This document shows positions 9,158-19,681 of a stretch of 64,000 bases of DNA, in pieces. Under the pieces are notes generated by a model, which was not told the DNA's origin, searched no databases, and saw only the letters and a program-made list of their open reading frames with translations. The DNA is taken from positions 1 through 64,000 of the forward strand of contig JBNGIS010021462.1 in the NCBI GenBank assembly GCA_049999725.1, given 5' to 3'. The number at the start of each line of letters is the position of its first letter. Position 1 is the stretch's first letter. The translations under genes and the position numbers were made by a program. The DNA is from Haplomitrium mnioides (lineage: Eukaryota > Marchantiophyta > Haplomitriopsida > Calobryales).

Positions 9158-12100
9158 TTAGACTTATTTCTTTTTATCTCTAATAGACCTATGTATGTAA
9201 GTGGGGAATGTATATGATTTGAGCATTCAAAAAAACCTAATTGAGACTTATTTTTTTATAGTACGACTTATTTTCTATCTCTAAAAGACTTATGTATGTA
9301 AGTGGGGAATATATATGATTTTAGCATTCAAAAAACATAATTGAGGATTCTTTTCTATAGTTGAACTAATTTTCTATCTCTAAGAGACCTATGTATGTAA
9401 GTGGGGAATACATATGATTTTAGCATTCAAAAAACCTATATGAGACTTATTTTTTCACTGTTATACTTATTTTCTATCTCTAATAGACCTATCTATGTAA
9501 GTGGGGAATATATATGATTTCAATATTCAAAAAACCTAATTAAAACTTATTTTTTTATAGCTAGACCTGTTTTCTATCTCTAATAGACTTATGTATATAA
9601 ATGGGGAATGTATATGATTTTAGCATTCAAAAAACCTAATCGAGGCTTATTTTCTTATGGTTAGACTTATTTTCTATCTCTAGTAGACCTATGTATGTTA
9701 GTAGGAAATGTATATGATTTTACCATTCAAAAAAACCCTAATTTAGACTTTTTTTTTATAGTTAGACTTTTTTTCTATCTCTAATAAACCCATGTATGTA
9801 AGTTGGGAACGTATATGATTTTAGCATTGAAAAAACCTAATTGAGACTTATTTTTTTATAGTTAGACTTATTTTCTATCTCTAATAGACCTATGTTTTTA
9901 CAAGTGAGGAATGTATATGATTTTAGCATTCAAAAAACCTAATTGAGACTTAATTTTTTTTATGGTTTGACCTATTTTCCATCTCGAATAGACCTACGTA
10001 TGTAAGTGGGGAATGTATATGATTTGAGCATTCAAAAAACGTAATTGAGAATTATTATTATTATTAGTTAGACTTATTTTCTATCTCTAATAGACTTATG
10101 GATGCAAATGCGCAATGTATATGATTTTAGCATTAAAAAAACCTAATTGAGACTTATTTTCTTATGGTTGGACTTATTATCGATCTCTAATAGACCTATG
10201 TATGTAAGTGGGGAATATATATAATTTGAGCATTCAAAAAAACCTAATTGAGACTTATTATTTTATAGTTAGACTTTTTTCTATCTCTAATAGACCTATG
10301 TCTCCAAGTTGGGAATATATATGATTTTAGCATTCATAAAACCGTGATTGACAATTATTATTTCTATAGTTAGACCTATTTTCTATCTCAAATAGACCTA
10401 TGTATGTAAGTGAGGAATGTATATGATTTTAACATTCAAAAAACATAATTGAGACTTATTTTTTTATAGTTGGACTTGTTTTTTTTTTTTTTTTTAATCT
10501 CTAGTAGACCCATGTATGTAAATGGGGAATGTATATGATTTTACCATTCAAAAAACCTAATTAAAACTTATTTTTCTATAGCTAGACTTATTTTCTATCT
10601 CTAATAGACCTATGTATGTAAGTGGGGAATGTATGAGATTTTAGCATTCAAGAAAACCTAATTGAGACTTATTTTTTTATAGTTAGACTTATTCTCTATC
10701 TCTAATACACCCATGTAGGTAGTTGGGGAATGTATATGATTTAAGCATTCAAATACACCTAATTGAGACTTATTTTTTTATAGTTAGACTTATTTTCTAT
10801 CTCTAAAAGACCTATGTATATAAGTGAGGATTGTATATGATTAAAGCAATGCCATTCAGAAAAACCTAATTGAGACTCATTTTTTTATAGTTAGACTTAT
10901 TTCCTATCTCCAATAGGTCTATGTATGTAAAGTGCAGAATGTATATGATTTTAGCATTAAAAAAAACCTAATTCAGACTTAATGTTTTATAGGTAGATTT
11001 ATTTTCTATCTCTAAGAGATCTATGAATGTAAGTGGGGAATGTATATGATTTTAGCATTCATAAAATTATATTTGAGACCTGTTTTTTTTTTTTTTTAAT
11101 TAGACTTATTTTCTTTCTCTAATAGAACTATGTATGTAAGTGGGGAATGCATATAATTTTAGCTTTCAAGAGAACCTAATTAAGACTTATTTTCTTATAG
11201 TTAGACTTATTTTCTATCTATAGTAGACCTATGTATGTAAGTGGGGAATGTATATAATTTTAGCATTTAGAAAACCCTAATTGAGACTTATTTTCTTATA
11301 GTTAGACTTATTTCCTATCTCTAATAGACCTATGTATGTAAGTTGAGAATCTACATGATTTTCGCATTCAAGAAAACCTAATTGAGACTTATTTTTTTAT
11401 AATTAGACTTATTTTCTATCTCGTGTAGACCTATGTATATAAGTGGGGAATGTATATGATTTTAGCATTCAAGAAAACCTAATTTAGACTAATTGTTTTA
11501 TAGTTAGACTTATTTTCTATCTCTAATAGACCTACGAATGTAACTCGGGAATATATATGATTTTAGCATTCACAAACTTCTATTTGAGACTTTTTTTCTA
11601 TATAATTAGACTTATTTTCTTTCTCTAATAGACCTATGTATGTAAGTCGGGAATGTATATGATTTTAGCATTCAAGAAAACCTAATTTAGACTAATTGTT
11701 TTATAGTTAGACTTATTTTCTATCTCTAATAGACCTGTGTATGTAAGTGGGGAATGTATATGATTTTAGCTTTCAAAAAACCTAATTGAGACTTATTTTT
11801 TTTAGCTAGACTTATTTTCTTTCTCTAATAGACCTATGTACATAAGTGGGGAATGTACATGATTTTAGCATTCAGAAAACCTAATTGAGAGTTAGTTTTT
11901 CATAGTTAGACTTATTTTCTATCTCTAGTAGACCTATGTATGTAGGTAAGGAATGCATATGATTTTCGCATTAAAAAAAACCTAACACACATTTTTTTTT
12001 TTTTTTTTTATAGTTAGACTTATTTTCTATCTCTAGTAGACATATGTATGTAAGTGGGGAATGTATAGGATTTTAGCATTTAAAAAACCTATTTGAGACC

Positions 12101-12345
12101 TATTTTGTTTATAGCTACACTAATATTTCCATCTCTAATAGACCTATGTATGTAAGTTTGGAATGTGTATGTTTTTAGCATTAAAAAAACCTAATTCAAA
12201 CTTTTTTTTTTATAGCTAGACTTATTTTCTATCTCTAATAGACCTTTGTATGTAACTTAGGAATGTATATGACTCTAGCATTCAGAAAAAACATAATTGA
12301 GACTTATTCTTTTCTAGTTCAGCTTATTTTCTATCTCTAATAGAC

Positions 12346-12420
12346 TGTCAGCCCCGTCCTTCGTGCCTTAACCCCCAAAGGTGCCACTTTGGAAGAAAGG
12401 GGCGACAAATTGGGCCATAG
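12346..12420. repeat. 75-bp LTR-end fragment inside the satellite
   Basis: Non-satellite sequence beginning TGTCAGCCCCGT and containing GTGCCTTAACC and AGGTGCCACTTTGGAAGA. The start matches the family C LTR terminus at 62934 (TGTCAGCCCCGTGG, GAGCCTTAAC), and the second half matches the interior of the same LTR (about 57327-57350). It looks like an internally deleted remnant of a family C-like LTR. Confidence 0.65.
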
Positions 12421-15400
12421 GAATGTATGTAAGTTGGGAATGTATATGATTTTAGCATTCAAAAAATTGCAATTGAGACTTGTTTTTTTATAGTTAGACT
12501 TATTTTCTATCTCTAATAGACCTATGCATGTAAATTGAGAATGTGTATGATGTTAACATTCAAAATAACCTAGTTGAGACTTTTTGTTCTCTAGATAGAC
12601 TTATTTGTTATCTCTAATAGACCTATGTATGTAAGTTGGCAATGTATATGATTTTAGCATTCAAAAAATTCCAGTTGAGACATATTTTTTTATAGTTAGA
12701 CTTATTTTCAATCTCTAATAGACCTATCTATGTAAGTGGGAAATGTATATGATTTTAGCATTCAAAAGAACATAAACTAGACTTTTTTTTATAGCTACAC
12801 TTATTTTCTATCTCTAGTAGACCTATGTATGTAAATGGGGAATGTATATGGTTTTAGCATTTAGAAAAACGTAATTGACAGTTATTTTTTTTATAGTTAG
12901 ACTTATTTTCTATCTCCAATAGACCTTTGTATGTAAGTTGGTAATGTATATGATTTTAGCTTTAAAGAGAACCTAATTGATACTTTTCTTTTTATAGTAA
13001 GACTTATTTTCTATCTCTAATAGACCTATCTATGTAAGTGGGGAATGTATATCATTTTAGCATTCAACAAAACCTAGTTGAGACTTTTTTTTATAGTTAC
13101 AGTTATTTTCTATCTTTAATAGACCTATGTATGTAAGTAGCGAATGTATATGACTTTAGCATTCAGAGAAATGTAATGGAGACTTATTTTTTTATAGTTA
13201 AGACTTTATTTCTGTCTCTAATAGACCTATGTATGTAGGTGGGGAATGCATATGATTTTAGCATTTAAAAAAACCTAATTAAGTCTTATTTTATATAGCT
13301 AGACTTCATTTCTATCTCTAATGGAGCTATGTATGTAAGTGGGGAATGTATATGATTTTAGCATTTAAAAAAACCGAGTTGAGACTTATTTTTTTTATAG
13401 TTAGATTTATTTCCTATCTCTTATAGACCTATGTATGTAAGTTGGGAATGTATATGATTTTAGCATTCAAAATGACCTAATTGATACTTTGTTTTTTTAT
13501 AGTTAGACTTATTTTCTATTCCTAGTAGACCCATGTATGTAAGTTGGGAATGTACATGATTTTAGCATTAAAAAAATCTTATTGAGATTATAATTTTTTA
13601 TAGTTAGACTTATTTTCTATCTTTAATAGACCTATGTGTGTAAGTGAGGAATGTATATGTTTTTAGCTTTCAAAAAAAACCTAATTGAGACTTATTTGCT
13701 TATAGGTGGATCTATTTTCTATATCTAATAGACCTATGTGTGTAAGTTGGGAATGTATATGATTTAAGCATTCAAAAAAACCTAATAGAGACTTCGTTTT
13801 TCTTAGTTAGACATATTTTCTATCTCTAGTAGACCTATGTATGTCAGTAGGGAATGTATTTGATTCTAGCATTCAAAATATCCTAATTGAGACTTATTGT
13901 TTTCTAGCTAGACTTATTTTCTATCTTTAATAGACCTATGTATGTAAGTTGGGAATGTATATGATTTTGAAATTAAGAGAAACCTAATCGAGACTTATTT
14001 TCTTAAAGCTAGACTTATTTTATATCTCTAATAAACCCATATATGTATTTGAGAAATGCATATGATTTTAGCATTGAAGAAAACCTCATTGAGACTTTTT
14101 TTTATAGTTAGACATGTTTTCTATCTCTAATAGACCTATGTATGTAACTAAGGAATGTATATGATTTTAGCAGTTAGAAAAAACGTAATTGATAATTTTC
14201 TTTTTATAGTTAGACTTGTTCTCTATCTACAATAAACCTATATATGTATGTTTAGAATGTATATGCTTTGAGCATTCAAAAAAACCTAATTGAGACTTAT
14301 TTTTCTATAGTAAGACTTATTTTTTTTTTATCTCTAATAGACCTATGTATGTAAGTGGGGAATGCATATGATTTTAGCATTCAAAAAAACTTCAACGAGA
14401 TTTATTTGTTTATAGTTAGATTTATTTTCTATCTCGAATAGACCTATGTATCTAAGTTGGGAATGTATATGATTTTAGCATTCGAAAAAGCCTAATTGAG
14501 ACTTATTGTTTTATAATTAGACTTCTTTTCTACTCTAATAGACTTATGTATGTAAGTTAGGAATGTATATGATTTTAAAATAAAAGAAAACCTAATCAAG
14601 ACTTATTCTTTTACAGTAAGACTTCATTTATATCTCTAATAGACATATGTACCTAAGTTGGGAATGTATATGATTTTAGCCTTCAAAAGAACGGAATCGA
14701 GGCTTGTCTTTTTTATAGTTGGACTTATTCTCTATCTCTAATAGACTTATGTATCTAAGTTTTGAATGTATATGATTTTAGCATTTAGAAAAACCTAACT
14801 AAAACTTATTTTTTTAAGTTAGACTTATTTTTTATCTCTAATAGACCTATGTATGTAAGTGAGGAATGTCTATGATTTTAGCATTTAAAAAATCCCAATT
14901 GAGACATTTTTTTTTTTATAGTTAGACTTATTTCCTATCTCTAATAGACCTATGTATGTAAGTTGGGAATGTATATGATTTTAGCATTAAAAAAACCTAA
15001 TTGATACCTTTGTTTTATAACCTAGTTGATACTTATTTTTTTTATAGTTAGACTTATTTTCAATCTCCAATAGACCTATGTATGTATGTTGGGAATGTAT
15101 ATGATTTGAGCATTCAGAAAAACCTAATTGAGACTCATTTTTTTATAATTGGACTTATTATCTATCTCTAATAGACCTATGTATGTAAGTGGGGAACGTA
15201 TATGATTTTGGCATTCAAAAAAACCTAATTGAGACTTATTTGTTTATAGTTAGATGCATTTTCTATCTCTAATAGACCTATGTATGTAAGTTGGGAATGT
15301 ATACGATTTTAGCATTCAAAAAAACCTAATTAAGACTAATTGTTTTATAGTTAGACTTATTTTTATCTCTAATAGACCTATGTATGTAAGTGGGGAATGT

Positions 15401-15911
15401 ATATGATTTTAGCATTCAATAAAACATAATTAAGACTTTGTTTTTCATAGTTAAACTTATTTTCTATCTCTAGTAGACCTATGTATGTAAGTGGGGAATG
15501 TATATGAATTTAGCATTCAAAAAAACCTAATTGAGACTTATTTGTTTATAGTTAGATTTATTTTCTATCTCTAATAGACCTATGTATGTAAGTTGGGAAT
15601 GTATATGATGTAAGCATTCAAAAAAACCCAATTGACATTTTTTTTTTATAGTTAGACTTATTTTCTATCTGTAGTAGACCTATGTTTGTAAGTAGGGAAT
15701 GTATATGATTTTAGCATTCAAAAAACCTAATTGAGACTTATTTTTTTATAGTAACCTAGTTGAGACTTATTGTTTTATAGTTAGACTTATTTTCTATCTC
15801 TAATAGACCTATTTGTGTAAGTGGGGAACGTATATGATTTTAGAATTCAAAAAAACCTAATCGAGACCTTTTTTTTTATAATTAGACTTATTTTCTATCT
15901 CAAATAGACCC

Positions 15912-15916
15912 ATGTA
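15912..15916. repeat. Target-site duplication ATGTA, left side of B1
   Basis: ATGTA directly precedes the LTR start at 15917 and recurs at 27832-27836 directly after the other LTR. The sequence is part of the satellite unit (CTATGTATGTAAG). Confidence 0.8.
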
Positions 15917-16590
15917 TGTCACTCCCTTGTTCTAGGCCTTAGCCTTTCCAAGTGCTGCTTTGAAGGCAGGGGAGGACAGATTGAGGGCTTTAAGGTTCTT
16001 TTCTGAGATGGCCCTTTGCCATGTAACACTTTGAGGCCTTAAGGATTCTCGGCGCCCCTCTTGTCCACCTCCGAGCCCCCGCTTGCCCCCACAGCTAGTT
16101 CACTCACTTCACGCACCTTCTCACCGAATTCTTCCTCTTCCGTTACCTCGTTGCGATTTCCCTGTCTTGAGGTTGCTATTGCATCCCTAGATTGCTTGTG
16201 CATCAACTTGAACAAAATCGAAGGCCCCCGATGTATACCCCCCAAGCGCTGATCCCTCGAGCCTGATCCAAAGAGAAGTCGTTAATCCCGTTGACTCGGA
16301 ATGGGAGGTGACGATGCATGTCCCGCAAGGTTGTTATTCTCGTTGCAACTGAAAAGGAGAGCTCACCGCGTGTCTTGTCGGTTGGTTGGGAAAAGCCAAG
16401 TACAATAGTAACTTCCACGAGGAGTTTGAGGAATCTTGCGGGTTGAGATTCCGTAGATTCCTATGGAGCAAAGTCTGAAAGGTTCCTCGAAACAAAGTTC
16501 CGAAGCACCCCGCGGACCCTAGTCCATAGAATCTTTGCAGATTCGCCCGAATATCCCAAGTAATCCTCCGAGCGCCACGTTATCCAAGGC

Positions 16591-16870
16591 TCCACTGTCT
16601 TGCAAAGAGGTAGGCGGACCGAGGCTCGAGGTCCAATGGGCTTCAACCTGCTGCTGCGTGTCCTCTGACTTGCTCAAGGCTCCCGGAGTCGCCACGTCAT
16701 CTGAAGAGCGCCGTCCGACGCCGCCCCGCAAAGGGGTAGACGGACCGTTCGGTTGACTTTCTTCCGAAGTTGACCCACGGAATCTCCTCCGAGCTTCTCA
16801 GAGCACCACGTCATCCAAAGGCCACCGTTCAACACTGATATGCAAAGGGGTAGGCGGACCGTCGCTTGAC
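16591..16870. repeat. Tandem GC-rich hairpin modules in the B1 3' LTR
   Basis: A module with core CAAAGGGGTAGGCGGACCG appears near 16603, 16729 and 16843, so about 114-126 bp apart. In the best copy (16712-16745) the arms GTCC/GGAC, GCC/GGC and CCCC/GGGG enclose a GCAAA loop, giving a strong predicted stem-loop. Each module is preceded by CCACGTCATC-like sequence. The same modules recur in other family B LTRs (about 26000-26310, 48400-48600, 51870-51910, 53700-53865). Confidence 0.7.
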
Positions 16871-17130
16871 CTTCTTCCGAGGTTGACCCGTTGACCTTCC
16901 GTGGATACCACATCATCCGAAAATCCTTCCCTCGTTGAGTAAGAACTGTGTCGATGTCGCCATTTTGGAACTCCCTTGTCATAAGAACAACAAGTGCTTG
17001 AGGCTCCCGTCGCCAAGTTGTCACCTCGCTTGTTGTTAGAATGACAAAGAGCTTCCCAGATCCTCTGTCAAACTTTTGAATGTCACAACCGTACTCCGTC
17101 AAACTTTCCCCTTGGTCTTGTCAAATTTGC

Positions 17131-17600
17131 GATAGGTCATCTTTATGGTGCCACTTGCTTTTTCCTCCGGTCAATTCCGCACTAAATCGCCTTTTTGGCC
17201 AATCCCACCTTGCTCTCCGGTTCGTTGATATATCGTCTTTTCGGTGCATCCTACCTTTCTCCTCGTTGGATCGTCGATATATCGCCTTTTTAGCTCATCT
17301 CGTTCTTCCTATTAGACAATTGGTGATGGATCACCTTTTTGGCACGTCTTGTTTCTCTTCTGATCGGATCGTAGATAGGTCACCATTTCGCCGTTGCTTA
17401 CTCTTCGTATGACCGAACCTGCGATAGATCCCTTTTTCGGCTTCATTGGTTCTCCTCCAGTCAGATTTGCGCTAAGTCACCTCTTTGGCTTCTTTGGTCC
17501 TCCTCTGGTCAAATTTGCACTAAGTCATCACTTCGGCACTCTTTGGTTTTCCTTTGACTGGACCCGTGATATATTGCCTCTTCGAGTCTTCCCTCTTGCT
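17131..17600. repeat. 49-bp repeat array inside the B1 3' LTR (ten units)
   Basis: Near-palindromic cores of the form GATATATCGCC or GCTAAGTCACC start at about 17131, 17181, 17227, 17276, 17325, 17374, 17423, 17471, 17519 and 17568, a spacing of 46-50 and mostly 49 bp. Each core is followed by TTTTTCGGC-like sequence and a pyrimidine-rich stretch ending near GGTCGGATC. The same array is seen at about 7985-8370, 26590-27040 and 54178-54680, and in reverse complement at 35390-35800, 42010-42430 and 47640-48095. Confidence 0.85.
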
Positions 17601-18388
17601 CCTCGGTTGGACTCTCATCGGATCCATGTTAAGCGGGTTCCCCACGTCGGAAGACGGATCGAAACCCACTTAACCGGGATCCCCACTTAGGGAGGCAAAT
17701 TCCCGTTAAGTTTTGTGGGCTTCACCACTTCCCGTGCAAATGGTCGGGCTTTCTCGAGCCATCACGTCGTCCATGGAATCCCCCGAATCACTTCGGAGAC
17801 GCCACGTTTCTGTGGAATCTCGCGGAGCCTTCAGAGAACTCCATGTTTACGCTAGGATTTGCGGATTCAAGAGAGATGGATCGCTCTAATCTTTGCAGAG
17901 CACGCCCATGCTTGTGGGATCGAGGCGTCCCCTGCTCCTTGGCCTAGCTTGCTCCTGCGACGATCTCGACTCCTCCTTCCTCCCCTGATCCTTACTCTTG
18001 ATGTGTGGCCGCTGTAGGAAATGTCTGCGGTCTCTCTTTCCTCTGAGTGCCTTCGGGTTTCCATGTTGTAGATCTGTTCTTCCTCCTTCGATCGCTTCGC
18101 CTTGTGTAGGCGTTCCCTTCTTCCCTGCTCAGCTTCGATCCTCGCATCCTCATAAGACCCACGGGTTCTTGCTTGCTCACTTCGGATTTTTGTAGTAGTG
18201 CCCCTCTCTTGGCAAGCAATCATGGTTCTCTTCTCATCCTCCGAGGATTCCTGCGCCCTGTTCTTACTAGCTGATTGAGGTCATTTTGTTGTTCCCAAGG
18301 TGCCTTCATACTTGCAAAAGGGACATTGTCCCAATGCTGCTTCCGATTTCCTAAATCTTGCTTTAGTGACCCAAATCGCCGGCTAACA

Positions 18389-18404
18389 TAACTCCCCCTT
18401 CAAG
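18389..18404 (-). promoter_or_regulatory. Polypurine tract, B1
   Basis: On the - strand CTTGAAGGGGGAGTTA abuts the 3' LTR start. The equivalent TTGAAGGGGGAGTCA abuts the 3' LTR of B2 at 41236-41250, so the tract is conserved in the family. Confidence 0.85.
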
Positions 18405-18514
18405 TGTGAAGCGTCCCCGCGAACACACTTCTTCCCCTTCACTTTGATAGGCGCCCCTGTTGAATGGTCGTTGGCTCGAATTTTGGAACTCCTGCAATAC
18501 CACCCCACAAAACG

Positions 18515-18563
18515 CCCCCCCCCCCCCCCCCCCCGCCTTCCCAACAGAACACACACACACACA
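18515..18563. repeat. Poly-C tract and (AC)n microsatellite
   Basis: Twenty C at 18515-18534, then GCCTTCCC and an AC run at 18549-18563. It lies between the end of pol and the purine tract of B1. B2 has a (TG)n run at the equivalent place (41078-41131 on the opposite orientation), so a simple repeat at this point belongs to the family. Confidence 0.9.
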
Positions 18564-18565
18564 AC

Positions 18566-19681
18566 TTACCTTGGTTGGTTGGGCACCTTTGATGGAGTCA
18601 CAATTGGGCCATCGTTCTCCTTCTGATTCTCATACCTCTTCAATCTGTCGAAGTGCACCTTGTTGGCAAATTTGTGACCCTCTAGTGTCATCAGCTCTGC
18701 TGATCCATTCGAATGGAGCCTCCTCAGAATGAATGGCCTCATCCATCTTGTGTGCAATTTTCTAGGGAAATGCACAAACCTACTGTCATACAACAACACT
18801 AGATTTCCCTCTTGGAGGTCAGTTGGTGTGAGCCTCTTGTCATGTTGCTTCTTTCTGAGCTCTTGTTGGTGCTCCAACCTCCCTTGGGCTAATTCTCTGG
18901 CTTCTTCCAAGCTCTATAGCTGATAGAGCCTCTCCCGTCTGCTCTGCTCTTCAGCCATCCTCTCTTTTTCCAGCACCCTTCTGGTGGGCACCTCATACTC
19001 CACTAGCACCAGGGCATGTTGTCCAAAGACCAAAAAATAGGGACGATGACTTGTTGTGGTCTTGTAAGCCAAGTTGTAAGCATGAGTTGCAGTAAGCAGC
19101 TTAAGATTCCAGTCTGCTTTGTTTGCTGCCACTGTCTTGCTGAGGATTTTCCCCATGATCCCATTGGCCCTCTCTATTAGGCCATTAGCTTTGGGGTGGT
19201 AAGCTGTGGTCCTTCTGGGCTTGATCAGGTACCTACTAGTCAGGTATCGGATTACCTAATTGATGAAATGTGTCTCCTAATCACTGACCAGCTCCAAAGG
19301 AGGCCCGAACCTGCAGAACATTTGCTCGTGGAGGAAGGTTCCCATTGTCTTGGCATCGTCCTTCCTAGTTGCTCTCGCTTCCACCCACTTTGTAACATAA
19401 TCTGTGGCTAACAGTATGTACATGTTGCCCTTTCAAATGGAAGGTGCAATTGGCCCGATGAAATCTATCCCCCACTTCTCAAACAGTGCCAAGGGGATGA
19501 TGGGCACCAAGGGATGATGTTGATTTGTTGCAAGCCTCTCTGTCCTCTAACATGCATCACATCTCCTCACCCATAAATGCACATCCTTATGCAAGGTGGG
19601 CCACCAATACTCTGCATCCAAGACCTTCTTGACGGTGGTGTGTGCTGCAAAGTGGCCTCCTGTCTCCTCCTCATATAGTGC
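18566..19681 (-). pseudogene. Integrase and C-terminal pol pseudogene, B1
   Basis: On the - strand from 19681: an H2C2 zinc-binding region (HFAAHTTVKK, then RRCDAC), catalytic-core blocks KWGIDFIGPI, a second Asp in LVSD followed by a stop, and YHPKANGLIERANG with the catalytic Glu. 19156-18914 is an open stretch after the core (GKILSKTVAANKADWNLKL). A stop near 18914 precedes the C-terminal domain 18910-18566, with LTPTDLQEGNLVLLYD and a tail ending HFDRLKRYENQKEND. No chromodomain is visible. Several in-frame stops lie between 19681 and 19160. The frame upstream is RNase H, as expected for Ty3 pol. Confidence 0.85.

Larger units (their letters stand above)
9158..15916. repeat. ~100-bp AT-rich tandem satellite, main block (~67 units)
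   Basis: One unit reads through recurring blocks GACCTATGTATGTAAGTGGG, GAATGTATATGATTTTAGCA, an A-run, CCTAATTGAGACTTA, a T-run with TATAG, and TTAGACTTATTTTCTATCTC, then repeats after about 99-102 bases. Units differ by scattered substitutions and by A/T-run lengths. No ORF of note is present. The unit holds an internal near-duplication (GAGACTTATTTTTTTATAG followed by TTAGACTTATTTTCTAT), which suggests growth from a shorter repeat. Interrupted only by a short LTR-like fragment at 12346-12420. Confidence 0.95.
15917..18388 (-). repeat. 3' LTR of B1 (2472 bp, carries a 1.03-kb deletion)
   Basis: Starts (in + direction) TGTCACTCCC and ends GGCTAACA. It is collinear with 24292-27831, except that sequence equivalent to 24419-25448 is missing at about 16043. 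The breakpoints share the 7-bp motif GATTCTC. Confidence 0.9.

Noticed and set aside
9158-15916. CRISPR-like repeat array
   Set aside because: The repeats are head-to-tail ~100-bp units without unique spacers, in a plant-type context; this is a satellite.
18566-18660. Chromodomain at the end of B1 pol
   Set aside because: The C-terminal segment shows no chromodomain-like aromatic cage residues; only a basic and Lys-rich tail is seen.
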